DNA of 64,000 nucleotides. Source: an uncultured Subdoligranulum sp. (lineage in GTDB: Bacteria > Bacillota > Clostridia > Oscillospirales > Ruminococcaceae). The notes beneath the pieces were generated by a model. That model did no database searches and was not told the DNA's origin. It saw only the letters and a list, made by a program, of their open reading frames with translations. The stretch spans positions 1 through 64,000 of the forward strand of contig CAJFFY010000003.1 of assembly GCA_904374465.1 (NCBI GenBank), written 5' to 3'. Positions within the stretch are counted from its first letter, which is position 1. Each line of letters opens with the position of its first letter. The translations under genes and the position numbers were made by a program. Positions 32,225-40,798 of the stretch are shown piece after piece.

Positions 32225-33139
32225 TTATACGCCCTCCAGGTCAAAGGGTGGGGTGTATTCCTCCCGGGCGCTGCTTTTTTCCTGCATATACCCGTCGGTC
32301 AGGCCCAGACGCACCGCCTCGTCGACAACCTTTCGGTATTCGTAGGTGGTGATGCGGCGCCCCAGGCCGTATTCGGCCGCTTTGTAAAAGGGGGTGAACT
32401 GGCTCATCAGGCTGGACAGGAAAGGAACACCGGTCTCCCGGCGGATGCGGGCCAGGGTCTGCAGCACGGTGCGGCTGTCCTGGACACAGCCGGGCAAGGC
32501 CAGATGCCGTACAATGACGCCGCGCTGCAAAAAGCCCTCGGCGTCGTAAACGGGGGCGCCGGTCTGCCGGAGCATCTGGCGCAAGGCGGCTTCGGCCACG
32601 GCCGGATAGTTCCGGGCGGCGGAATAACGTTCGGCCAGTTCCGGGGACGCATATTTAAAATCGGTAAGCCAGATGTCCACATAGCCGTCCAGGGCTTTCA
32701 CGGCGGCAAGGGTCTCGTATCCGCCGGTGTTGTAGACCACCGGCAGTGTCAGCCCCGCGGCCCTGGCGCTCTCCAGGGCCTGCCGCACCTGGGGAAGGTA
32801 TTGGGTGGCCGTTACCAGATTCAGATTCCGGGCTCCGTCCTGCTGCAGCCGCAAAAAGATTCCCGCCAGCCGTTCGGGGGTGATGGCCTTCCCCACGCCC
32901 TGCTGACTGATGGGGGAGTTCTGGCAGTAACAGCAGCGCAGCGTGCAGCCGCTGAAAAAGACCGTGCCGCTGCCGCGTGCGTCTTCGGGGGCACCGCTCA
33001 GGCAGGGCTCCTCCCAGTGGTGCAGCGCGGCCCGTGCCACCAGAAGCCGGTCGTCGGCACCGCAAAATCCCGACTGTCCGGCGGCGCGGTCGGCCCCGCA
33101 TGCCCGCGGACAGAGGGTGCAGTGATGGGGCAGCAACAT
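32225..33139 (-). CDS. PflA-like radical SAM protein
   Basis: 304 residues from the ATG at 33139 (TAGGTG upstream; a GTG 18 bases earlier is possible). An N-terminal cysteine group (CTLCPRACGADR and GFCG) precedes the radical SAM motif GCTLRCCYCQN (C-x3-C-x2-C) that binds a 4Fe-4S cluster. It resembles COG1313 proteins, related to pyruvate formate-lyase activating enzymes. I see no glycyl radical enzyme nearby, so the substrate is unknown. Translationally coupled to the following GT-C-like gene. Divergent from deoD. Confidence 0.85.
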   Translation of the reverse strand: MLLPHHCTLCPRACGADRAAGQSGFCGADDRLLVARAALHHWEEPCLSGAPEDARGSGTVFFSGCTLRCCYCQNSPISQQGVGKAITPERLAGIFLRLQQDGARNLNLVTATQYLPQVRQALESARAAGLTLPVVYNTGGYETLAAVKALDGYVDIWLTDFKYASPELAERYSAARNYPAVAEAALRQMLRQTGAPVYDAEGFLQRGVIVRHLALPGCVQDSRTVLQTLARIRRETGVPFLSSLMSQFTPFYKAAEYGLGRRITTYEYRKVVDEAVRLGLTDGYMQEKSSAREEYTPPFDLEGV

Positions 33140-33176
33140 CCGAACACCTACTTTCACAATTTTTTCTGTTTCATTT

Positions 33177-33201
33177 TACCACAAACCCGGGAAATGTGGT
33201 A
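33177..33201. promoter_or_regulatory. Palindromic candidate operator at the deoD promoter
   Basis: TACCACA and TGTGGTA, a perfect 7-bp inverted repeat around an 11-base centre containing CCCGGG. It overlaps the position expected for the -35 box and touches the deoD -10 (TATACT, 33200-33205). Placement is that of a repressor site; the protein is unknown. Confidence 0.5.
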
Positions 33202-33242
33202 TACTATAAGGACGAATCTCAAAACCAAAGGAGTGTACAATT

Positions 33243-33974
33243 ATGTCTACCCCTCATAACCGTGCCGAAAAAGGTGATTTCGCCAAAACCGTTCTGATGC
33301 CCGGCGATCCGCTGCGGGCCAAGTTCATTGCCGAAACCTTCCTGGAAAATCCGCGCCTTGTCACCGACGTGCGCGGCATGCTGGGCTATACCGGTACCTA
33401 CCAGGGCCGCCCCATCAGCGTGATGGGCAGCGGCATGGGCATGCCTTCCATCGGCATCTATTCCTACGAGCTGTACACCCAGTATGGCGTGGAGAATATT
33501 ATCCGCATCGGCTCCGCGGGTTCTTACACCGAAAAGGCCAAGCTCTTTGACGTGGTGCTGGCCGCCGGTGCCTATTCCGAGAGCAACTATGCGGTAACCC
33601 AAAGCGGGGACACCGACGACATCCAGAAACCCAGTGCCGAACTCAACGCGGCCCTGAAGGCCAGCGCGGCTGCCCAGGGGCTGGCTGTGATCGAGGGCAA
33701 CATCCATTCTGCGGATGTCTTTTACCGGGAGCCCAGCGACGAAAAGCCCGCTTACTGGGAACGTTTGCGGGATGAAAAGGGCTGCCTGGCAGTGGAAATG
33801 GAGAGCTTTGCCCTCTTCCACAACGCCAAGGTGCTGGGTAAGCGGGCTGCCTGCCTGCTGACCATCTCGGACAGTTTTGTCTCGCCGGAAATCACCACCG
33901 CGGAACAGCGCCAGACCAGCTTCACCTCCATGATGAAGATTGCGCTGGGGGCCGAGGCATACCTGGAGAAATGA
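33243..33974 (+). CDS. deoD: Purine-nucleoside phosphorylase, DeoD type
   Basis: 243 residues. Hexameric-type PNP motifs: GDFAKTVLMPGDPLRAKFIA, GYTGTYQGRPISVMGSGMG, RIGSAGSYTEKAKLFDVVLA, AVEMESFAL and the catalytic aspartate in TISDSF. It phosphorolyses purine (deoxy)ribonucleosides to base and (deoxy)ribose 1-phosphate in the cytoplasm. First gene of the nucleoside salvage island, with its own promoter. Confidence 0.96.
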   Translation: MSTPHNRAEKGDFAKTVLMPGDPLRAKFIAETFLENPRLVTDVRGMLGYTGTYQGRPISVMGSGMGMPSIGIYSYELYTQYGVENIIRIGSAGSYTEKAKLFDVVLAAGAYSESNYAVTQSGDTDDIQKPSAELNAALKASAAAQGLAVIEGNIHSADVFYREPSDEKPAYWERLRDEKGCLAVEMESFALFHNAKVLGKRAACLLTISDSFVSPEITTAEQRQTSFTSMMKIALGAEAYLEK

Positions 33975-33976
33975 GG

Positions 33977-34420
33977 ATGGAAAAGGAAGAAATCCAGGCT
34001 TTGATCCGACAGGCCTTTCAGGCCCGCACTTTTGCCTACACGCCCTACTCCCATTTCCGGGTGGGCGCGGCACTACTGGCCCGCAACGGCAAGGTCTATA
34101 CGGGCTGCAACATCGAAAATGCCGGTTATACCCCCACCAATTGTGCCGAGCGCACCGCGCTGTTCAAAGCGGTCAGCGAAGGCGAGCGCCATTTTACCGC
34201 CATTGCCATTGTGGGCAGTATGGAAGGCGAAGTGAACCGCCTGGTTACGGGCCCCTGCGGCGTCTGCCGGCAGGCCCTGTATGAATTCACGGGTCCCGAT
34301 CTGACCGTTATTATGGCGCGCACCGAAGAGGATTACATTGTGACCACGCTGGGGGCTTTGCTGCCCTACGGCTTTGGCCCGGCCAATCTGGAAGCGGACG
34401 ATTCCCAATCCCCTACGTAA
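33977..34420 (+). CDS. cdd: Cytidine deaminase
   Basis: 147 residues from the ATG at 33977, with GGAGA 7 bases upstream; an ATG overlapping the deoD stop is too close to that site. The zinc and active-site motifs are CNIENAGYTPTNCAERTALF (catalytic Glu and first Cys) and GPCGVCRQAL (other two Cys). It deaminates cytidine and deoxycytidine to uridine and deoxyuridine. Directly downstream of deoD, so co-transcribed. Its product is a substrate for the pyrimidine-nucleoside phosphorylase encoded further on. Confidence 0.95.
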   Translation: MEKEEIQALIRQAFQARTFAYTPYSHFRVGAALLARNGKVYTGCNIENAGYTPTNCAERTALFKAVSEGERHFTAIAIVGSMEGEVNRLVTGPCGVCRQALYEFTGPDLTVIMARTEEDYIVTTLGALLPYGFGPANLEADDSQSPT

Positions 34421-34435
34421 GGAGTTCCCTTGTTC

Positions 34436-35590
34436 ATGAAAAAAACAGTAGCCCTATTCTTGTCGATGGTGTTTCTGACGGTACTGGCAGGCTGTGCACC
34501 GCAGACAGAAAACCAGGCGTCGGAAGACTTCACGGCGCCACTGGATGATGCTTCCTTTGTGTACCAGGCACCGCAGGACGCCACACCGCTGCCCGGCGGG
34601 GCGACCATTGCCCTGGCAGCCAGCAGCGGCGACCTGGAATCCGGTGCCGAAGCCATGCTCTGGAAGGGTGTGCAGACCTTTGCCTCCACCTTCGGGTATA
34701 CCGCACAGTCTTTTACCTACGGGGACGGCGGCAATGCCTCTGCGGAGGATGCCCTGCGGGAAGCGGCACAGAGCGGCGCAACTCTGGTGGTCTGCCGCGG
34801 GGAGGAGATGGCCAAGGCACTGTTCAACATCCAGTCCAACTATCCCGGCGTACATTACCTGCTTTTTGATGAGGAACCCCACAACGAGGATTACACGGTC
34901 TATACCACCGATGCCAGTGTCCACTGCGTCCTGTTCCAGGAAGAGCAGCTGGGCTACCTGGCCGGATACGCATCGGTGACGGAAGGCTACACCACCCTGG
35001 GGTTTGTGGGCGGTGATGAAGTGCCCGACGTGGTCCGCTACTGCACGGGCTTCCTGCAGGGCGCCGAGGCGGCCGCGGAACAGCAGGGTGAGGAAGTCAG
35101 CCTGCGGGTGTGGTACACCGGGGAACTGGAAGACGATTCCCTGGTGACCAGCCGGATGACCGAATGGTACAACAATGGCACCGGCCTTGTGCTGGCCAAC
35201 GGAAACGACTGCATCCAGAGAACACTGGATGCCGCCAACCAGACCGGTGGCCGGGTATTTGCCACGGAGCAGGACTGGAACGGGGCAGGGGAGCGTGTGC
35301 TGGGCAGCGCCATCAAATGTTACAATGCAGCAGTCCAGCGGCAACTCTATGCGTTCTTTTCCGGCAATGCCACCTGGAGTCAGCAGGCTGCCGGACAGAC
35401 CGAAAAAGTCGGCTTTACCGACGGCAGCGTGGCCCTGGCGGGATCCAACTGGCGCTTTTCTCACTTCAGCCAGCGGCAATATGAACGTGTCTACGACGAA
35501 CTGCGGAACAGCGATCTGAAAGTGGAGGCTTACGCCGATATGGATACGCTGCCCGACACCCCCTCCGTCACGCTGGAAATCCAGAACTGA
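34436..35590 (+). CDS. BMP-family nucleoside-binding lipoprotein, divergent paralogue
   Basis: 384 residues from the ATG at 34436 (GGAG 11 bases upstream; a TTG two codons earlier is possible). Lipobox LAGC at the N-terminus. The BMP/PnrA-like binding fold is recognised in LGYLAGYASVTEGYTTLGFV, VRYCTGFLQGAEAAAEQQG and GLVLANGNDCIQRTLDAANQ. It is only moderately similar to the next gene, and its N-terminal strand lacks the VAFVTDVGNIDDQSFNQ motif. It may bind another ligand or have lost binding. Co-directional with deoD and cdd. Confidence 0.85.
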   Translation: MKKTVALFLSMVFLTVLAGCAPQTENQASEDFTAPLDDASFVYQAPQDATPLPGGATIALAASSGDLESGAEAMLWKGVQTFASTFGYTAQSFTYGDGGNASAEDALREAAQSGATLVVCRGEEMAKALFNIQSNYPGVHYLLFDEEPHNEDYTVYTTDASVHCVLFQEEQLGYLAGYASVTEGYTTLGFVGGDEVPDVVRYCTGFLQGAEAAAEQQGEEVSLRVWYTGELEDDSLVTSRMTEWYNNGTGLVLANGNDCIQRTLDAANQTGGRVFATEQDWNGAGERVLGSAIKCYNAAVQRQLYAFFSGNATWSQQAAGQTEKVGFTDGSVALAGSNWRFSHFSQRQYERVYDELRNSDLKVEAYADMDTLPDTPSVTLEIQN

Positions 35591-35640
35591 GTTTGCACAC
35601 TTTGTTAATGAATTGTAATGGTTTTGTGTCCGTTTTTTCA

Positions 35641-35669
35641 TTGCAAAAAGCCGGCAAATCCGTTATACT
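35641..35669 (+). promoter_or_regulatory. Promoter of the second BMP lipoprotein gene
   Basis: TTGCAA, 17 bases, TATACT, 62 bases before the start codon. Confidence 0.75.
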
Positions 35670-35730
35670 GAAGTCAACGCGGTGGGGAACCGCCCCACCC
35701 AAAAGTTCATTGAGTAAGGAGATCAAAACC

Positions 35731-36873
35731 ATGAAAAAGTTCCTTGCACTGGTAATGGCTGCCAGCATGGCCTTCTCTCTGGTTGCCTGCGGCGGCGCTT
35801 CTGCCTCCTCCGCAGCCAGCACGGCGGAAGGCGCCAGCACCGAGGCTACGGCTGAGGCTGCCGGCAGCGGCAAGACCGATGTGGCGTTTGTTACCGACGT
35901 CGGCAACATCGACGACCAGTCCTTCAACCAGTATACCTGGCAGGGCGTGCAGGATTTCTGCTCCGCCAACGGCCTGAGCGCCAACTACTACCGTCCCACC
36001 GAGGACTCCGACGCAGCCCGTCTGGAGCAGATGGACAACGCCGTCAATGACGGCGCCAAGGCCATCGTCGTGGCCGGCTACCTGTTCGGTACCTCCATTG
36101 CCGAGGCCCAGGCCAAGTATCCCGATGTGCAGTTCCTGGCTCTGGACGTTGCTACCACCGACCTGAGCGCTGACGGCAGCGTGCAGCCCGCCAGCAACAC
36201 CGCCCTGATCACCTACAAGGAAGAGCAGGCCGGTTACCTGGCCGGTTACGCCGCTGTGTATGACGGCTACAAGGAGCTGGGCTTCCTGGGCGGTATGGCT
36301 GTTCCCGCTGTTATCCGTTACGGCTACGGCTTTGTGCAGGGCGCTGACGCCGCTGCCAAAGAGCTGGGCGTGACCGACGTCAACATCAAGTACTGGTACT
36401 CCGGCGGCTTCGCTGCCACCGATGAGGTCAAGAACAAGATGGACGGCTGGTACTCTGAGGGTACCGAGGTTGTCTTCGCTTGCGGCGGCCCCGTCTGCCA
36501 GAGCTGTGACGCTGCGGCCCAGGCCAACGGCGGCAAGATGATCGGCGTGGACGTTGACCAGTCCGGTCAGTTCGATACCGTCATCACTTCCGCCATGAAG
36601 GCTCTTGCCAACTCTGTCAACGTGGCGCTGACCGATGCCATGAACAACGGCTGGAAGTTCACCGAGGCCTACGCCGCCAAGCAGACCGTTCTGGGCGCTG
36701 CCGAGAACTGTGTCGGCCTGCCGATGGAGACCAGCAAGTTCACCAACTTCACCCAGGAGCAGTACGACAAGCTGTACCAGGAAATCGTCGACGGCACCCT
36801 CGTCGTGGACGACAGCTTTGACACCGCTGTGACCCCGGCCGTGACCAACGTGAACGTGGATTACCAGGGCTAA
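35731..36873 (+). CDS. BMP-family nucleoside-binding lipoprotein of the ABC importer
   Basis: 380 residues. Signal peptide with lipobox LVAC, then an Ser/Ala/Thr-rich linker to about residue 47. The BMP/PnrA fold follows: VAFVTDVGNIDDQSFNQYTW, DGAKAIVVAGYLFG, GYLAGYAAVYDGYKELGFLG and IGVDVDQSGQFDTVITSAMK. Captures nucleosides outside the cell for the ABC proteins encoded next. It has its own promoter and is followed by a terminator, consistent with the higher expression usual for binding proteins. Confidence 0.93.
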   Translation: MKKFLALVMAASMAFSLVACGGASASSAASTAEGASTEATAEAAGSGKTDVAFVTDVGNIDDQSFNQYTWQGVQDFCSANGLSANYYRPTEDSDAARLEQMDNAVNDGAKAIVVAGYLFGTSIAEAQAKYPDVQFLALDVATTDLSADGSVQPASNTALITYKEEQAGYLAGYAAVYDGYKELGFLGGMAVPAVIRYGYGFVQGADAAAKELGVTDVNIKYWYSGGFAATDEVKNKMDGWYSEGTEVVFACGGPVCQSCDAAAQANGGKMIGVDVDQSGQFDTVITSAMKALANSVNVALTDAMNNGWKFTEAYAAKQTVLGAAENCVGLPMETSKFTNFTQEQYDKLYQEIVDGTLVVDDSFDTAVTPAVTNVNVDYQG

Positions 36874-36895
36874 TACGATCCATTGTCATTCATAA

Positions 36896-36930
36896 AAGCC
36901 GCCCCGCACAGGCTTGCGGGGCGGCTTTTT
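36896..36930 (+). terminator. Terminator after the BMP lipoprotein gene
   Basis: AAGCCGCCCCGC paired with GCGGGGCGGCTT, followed by TTT. It separates the binding-protein gene from the transporter genes. Confidence 0.9.
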
Positions 36931-36991
36931 CTGGTGATATAAAGCAACAGAAAAAAACAAAGCGATTCTTGCACTTTTTGTTCAAATTCTC

Positions 36992-37020
36992 TTGTGCATC
37001 GGGTGTTTTTTCTATATAAT
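36992..37020 (+). promoter_or_regulatory. Promoter of the nucleoside ABC transporter operon
   Basis: TTGTGC, 17 bases, perfect TATAAT, 42 bases before the ATPase gene start. Confidence 0.75.
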
Positions 37021-37062
37021 ACGAAGTAAGAGATTGTCCATTTGGAAAGGGGCGTGCAACGA

Positions 37063-38601
37063 TTGGCAGATCAATATGTCATTGAAATGCTGCACATCAC
37101 CAAGGAATTTCCCGGTATCAAGGCGAACGACGATGTTACCTTGCAACTTCGCAAAGGAGAAATCCATGCTCTCCTGGGTGAAAACGGTGCCGGCAAATCT
37201 ACGTTGATGAGCGTGCTGTTCGGTCTGTACCAGCCGGAAAAAGGCGTAATCAAAAAGAACGGCCAGGAAGTAAAGATCAACAATCCCAACGATGCCAATG
37301 CACTGGGCATTGGCATGGTGCATCAGCATTTCAAACTGGTAGAATGTTTCACTGTGCTGGATAACATCATTCTGGGTGTGGAAGACACACGCCATGGCTT
37401 TTTGCGCAGGGATGCGGCGCGTAAAAAGGTTATGGACCTGAGCGAAAAGTATGGCCTGCGTGTGGATCCCGATGCGCTGGTCAGCGATATTTCGGTGGGT
37501 ATGCAGCAGCGCGTGGAAATTCTGAAAATGCTGTACCGTGACAACGATATCCTCATCTTTGATGAGCCCACGGCGGTTCTGACCCCGCAGGAAATCGAAG
37601 AACTGATGGAGATCATGCGCGGCTTCAAGGAGGAGGGCAAGAGCATCCTCTTTATCACCCACAAACTCAACGAGATCATGGCGGTGGCGGACCGCTGCAC
37701 GGTGCTGCAGAAAGGCCGTGGCATCGGTACGGTGGAAATTGCCAAGACCACCAAGGAAGAACTTTCCCGCATGATGGTCGGCCGCGACGTGGAGTTCGCG
37801 GTGGAGAAAAAGCCCTGCGAGCTGGGGCGTACCATTCTGGAAGTCGATAACCTGGTGGTGCCCAGCAAGGTGCATAAGAACAATGCTGTAAAGAATGTTA
37901 CCTTTACAGTGCGCGCCGGCGAGATTGTCTGCGTGGCGGGCATCGAGGGCAACGGCCAGAGTGAACTGATTTACGGTTTGACGGGACTGGAAAAGGTCAC
38001 CGGCGGCAGCATCCGGCTCAACGGCAAGGACATCACCAACGCCACCATCCGGGAGCGCTCCAAGGACGGCATGAGCCACATCCCCGAAGACCGGCACAAA
38101 CACGGTCTGGTGCTGGACTACACCCTGGCGGACAATATGGTCCTGCAGCGGTACTGGCAGCCCCAGTTCCAGAACCATGGCTTCATCAAAAAGGGAGAGG
38201 TCCTCTCCTATGCGGAGCGTCTGATCGAACAGTATGATGTGCGCAGCGGTCAGGGACCACAGACCATTGCCCGCAGCATGTCGGGCGGCAACCAGCAAAA
38301 GGCGATCATTGCCCGCGAGGTGGACAAGGATCCCGATCTGTTGGTGGCGGTGCAGCCCACCCGCGGTCTGGACGTGGGTGCCATCGAATATATCCACAAG
38401 CAGATTGTGGCCGAGCGGGACAAGGGCAAGGCCGTTCTGCTGGTCAGTTTGGAACTGGACGAAGTGATGAATCTCTCGGACCGCATTCTTGTCATGTATG
38501 AGGGCGAGATTGTGGGCGAGTTTGACCCGCACAAGACCACGGTGGAGGAGCTGGGTCTGTATATGGCCGGCGCGAAAAAGCAAGGGGAGGCGAAAGCATG
38601 A
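37063..38601 (+). CDS. nupA: Nucleoside ABC transporter ATP-binding protein, two nucleotide-binding domains
   Basis: 512 residues from a TTG at 37063 (GGAAAGGGG about 11 bases upstream; TTG at 37042 and GTG at 37054 are alternatives). Domain 1 has HALLGENGAGKSTLMSVLFG, the signature ISVGMQQRVEILKML and LIFDEPTAVLTP. Domain 2 has a degenerate Walker A (GIEGNGQS), the signature MSGGNQQKAIIARE, and VQPTRGLDVGA. This tandem layout is typical of the ribose/nucleoside (RbsA/NupA) class. It energises uptake together with two permeases and the BMP lipoprotein. Confidence 0.93.
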   Translation: MADQYVIEMLHITKEFPGIKANDDVTLQLRKGEIHALLGENGAGKSTLMSVLFGLYQPEKGVIKKNGQEVKINNPNDANALGIGMVHQHFKLVECFTVLDNIILGVEDTRHGFLRRDAARKKVMDLSEKYGLRVDPDALVSDISVGMQQRVEILKMLYRDNDILIFDEPTAVLTPQEIEELMEIMRGFKEEGKSILFITHKLNEIMAVADRCTVLQKGRGIGTVEIAKTTKEELSRMMVGRDVEFAVEKKPCELGRTILEVDNLVVPSKVHKNNAVKNVTFTVRAGEIVCVAGIEGNGQSELIYGLTGLEKVTGGSIRLNGKDITNATIRERSKDGMSHIPEDRHKHGLVLDYTLADNMVLQRYWQPQFQNHGFIKKGEVLSYAERLIEQYDVRSGQGPQTIARSMSGGNQQKAIIAREVDKDPDLLVAVQPTRGLDVGAIEYIHKQIVAERDKGKAVLLVSLELDEVMNLSDRILVMYEGEIVGEFDPHKTTVEELGLYMAGAKKQGEAKA

Positions 38602-39716
38602 AAAAACACAACCGTGAGACATCCCTTTTGCAGAACCCTGCGGTAGTCGGCGTGCTGGCCAGTCTTTTGTCCATTGTCATCGGCCTGGCGCTGGGCTTTG
38701 TGCTGCTGGTTCTGCTCAATCCCGCTGCTTCGCTGGAAGGCATGAAGGCGATGATGACCACCGGCTTCGGCAGCATGGACAAGTTCGGCAAGGTGTTGTA
38801 CCAGGCGGCCCCGCTGATGATGTGCGGCCTGTCGGTGGGCTTTGCCTTCAAAACGGGCCTGTTCAACATCGGCGCGTCGGGACAGTACACCATGGGTGCC
38901 TTCTTTGCGCTGCTTTTTGCCATTCAGTTCCAGATGCCCTGGTTTGTCTGTCTGCTGGCATCCGCGGTGGGCGGCGCCATCTGGGGCATCTTCCCGGGAC
39001 TTTTCAAGGCCTACTTTAATGTGAACGAGGTCATTACGGCCATCATGTTCAACTGGATCGGTATGTATCTGGTCAACCTGATTCTGTCCAACTCGCCCAC
39101 GATGCTGGCCTCCGGATGGGGTGCATCCAACTCGGACAGAACGGCGGCCCTCTCGGCGGCCAACACCGGCGCCATCATTCCCAAGGGCCATCTGGCGGTG
39201 CTGTTCGGCAATTCCAGCTGGATCAATATCAGCATCTGGATCACCATTGTCTTTGCCATCATCGTCTGGGTGGTTCTGCAGAAGACCACCTTCGGCTATG
39301 AACTCAAGGCCTGTGGCCTGAGCCGCGATGCGGCCCAGTATGCGGGCATCAACGCCAAGCGCAACATTGTGCTGTCCATGGTGATCTCGGGCGCACTGTC
39401 CGGCATCGGCGGCGGCATCTACTATCTGGCGGGTACCGGCCAGTATGTGTTGGAAAAATCCATTCTGCCCATGGGCTTCAACGGCATTCCCGTGGCGCTG
39501 CTGGCCAGCTCCAATCCCATCGGCACCATCTTCTCGGCGCTGTTCATCAGCTATATCCAGGTGGGCGGTGCGGCCATGCAGCCGGCCTATTCGTCCGAGA
39601 CCATCGACATTGTCATCGCTGTGATTATCTACCTGGCGGCCTTTGCGCTGCTCATGCGCGGGGTTATTGCCAAGGCAGTCTCCGGGCGTAAACAGAAAGG
39701 GGGCGCTGCCAAATGA
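38598..39716 (+). CDS. nupB: Nucleoside ABC transporter permease 1
   Basis: 372 residues. The start overlaps the ATPase stop (ATGA). About 8-9 hydrophobic segments, including GVLASLLSIVIGLALGFVLL, AIMFNWIGMYLVNLIL and WITIVFAIIVWVVLQK. The BPD_transp_2 family segment LKACGLSRDAAQYAGINAKR precedes the last helices. Forms the membrane pore with the next gene product. NupB is assigned by order and similarity to the NupABC/BmpA-NupABC importers. Confidence 0.92.
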   Translation: MKKHNRETSLLQNPAVVGVLASLLSIVIGLALGFVLLVLLNPAASLEGMKAMMTTGFGSMDKFGKVLYQAAPLMMCGLSVGFAFKTGLFNIGASGQYTMGAFFALLFAIQFQMPWFVCLLASAVGGAIWGIFPGLFKAYFNVNEVITAIMFNWIGMYLVNLILSNSPTMLASGWGASNSDRTAALSAANTGAIIPKGHLAVLFGNSSWINISIWITIVFAIIVWVVLQKTTFGYELKACGLSRDAAQYAGINAKRNIVLSMVISGALSGIGGGIYYLAGTGQYVLEKSILPMGFNGIPVALLASSNPIGTIFSALFISYIQVGGAAMQPAYSSETIDIVIAVIIYLAAFALLMRGVIAKAVSGRKQKGGAAK

Positions 39717-40705
39717 TGATTGCTGCCAATATTATCAGTCTGACCATCCTGTTTGCCGTGCCACTGTTGCTGGTGGCACTGGGCGGCATGTTCAGCGAGC
39801 ATTCCGGCGTCATCAACATCGCGCTGGAAGGCATGATGATCATCGGTGCCCTGTTCGCCTGCTTTACGTTGCAGGCGCTGGATCAAAGCGGGTTTGGCGA
39901 GGCCAACCCTCAGCTGTCCATGCTCATTGCCATTCTGGTGGCCGGTGCAACCGGAATGATCTTCTCGCTGTTCCTGGGGTTTGCCGCCATCAACCTCAAG
40001 GCGGATCAGACCATCGGTGGCACCGCGCTCAACCAGTTCGCCCCGGCGTTTGCCGTGGTTATGACCTGGGCTATCCAGGGTCAGGGCCTGACCACCATTC
40101 AGATCCCCAGCTGGGTGCGTATCACCCGCGAGACCTTCGGCCTGGCACCGGTTGACGGTCCCAGCTTCTGGAACAACCTGATCTTCAAATATTTCTATCT
40201 CACCACACCCATTGCAGTGGTACTCTTCATCGCGGCTTATGTGCTCATGTACAAAACCCGGTTTGGTCTGCGGCTGCGCGCCTGCGGCGAGCATCCCCAG
40301 GCGGCGGACTCGGTGGGCATCAACGTGTACAAGATGCGCTATGCCGGTGTGCTGATTTCCGGTTTCCTGGGCGGTATCGGCGGTCTGGCATACACGGTGG
40401 CCGCCGGTTCCGGCTTCAACTCGGATGTGGGCGGCTATGGCTTCCTGGCGTTGGCGGTTATGATTTTCGGCAACTGGAAACCGTTCCCGATCCTGGCTTC
40501 CTCCTTCTTCTTTGCGCTGTTCAAGGTCATTGCGGCGTACAGTTCGTCGCTGTCCTTCCTGCCGAAGTTTGAGGGCGTGAAGGAAATCTCCAACTTCTAC
40601 CAGATGTTGCCCTATATCGTCACGATGATCGTGCTGATCTTCACCTCCAAGAATTCCCAGGCCCCCAAGGCCGAAGGCATTCCCTACGACAAGGGCAGCC
40701 GTTAA
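39713..40705 (+). CDS. nupC: Nucleoside ABC transporter permease 2
   Basis: 330 residues, overlapping the previous gene by 4 bases. Typical second permease of this class: FSEHSGVINIALEGMMIIGA near the N-terminus, LGFAAINLKADQTIGGTALN, and GLRLRACGEHPQAADSVGIN before the C-terminal helices. About 8-9 membrane segments. Completes the importer. Confidence 0.92.
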   Translation: MMIAANIISLTILFAVPLLLVALGGMFSEHSGVINIALEGMMIIGALFACFTLQALDQSGFGEANPQLSMLIAILVAGATGMIFSLFLGFAAINLKADQTIGGTALNQFAPAFAVVMTWAIQGQGLTTIQIPSWVRITRETFGLAPVDGPSFWNNLIFKYFYLTTPIAVVLFIAAYVLMYKTRFGLRLRACGEHPQAADSVGINVYKMRYAGVLISGFLGGIGGLAYTVAAGSGFNSDVGGYGFLALAVMIFGNWKPFPILASSFFFALFKVIAAYSSSLSFLPKFEGVKEISNFYQMLPYIVTMIVLIFTSKNSQAPKAEGIPYDKGSR

Positions 40706-40722
40706 TCCTGCATTATTCCACG

Positions 40723-40763
40723 CAAGCCGCCCGGTTTCTTGTAGCAAGTGCCGGGCGGTTTGC
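40723..40763 (+). terminator. Weak hairpin between nupC and the phosphorylase gene
   Basis: CAAGCCGCCCGG paired with CCGGGCGGTTTG around a 16-base loop; the following T-run is interrupted. It may cause partial termination. Confidence 0.5.
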
Positions 40764-40798
40764 TGTCGTTTTTGCACTTCAGAAAGGAGCATCTTTCC

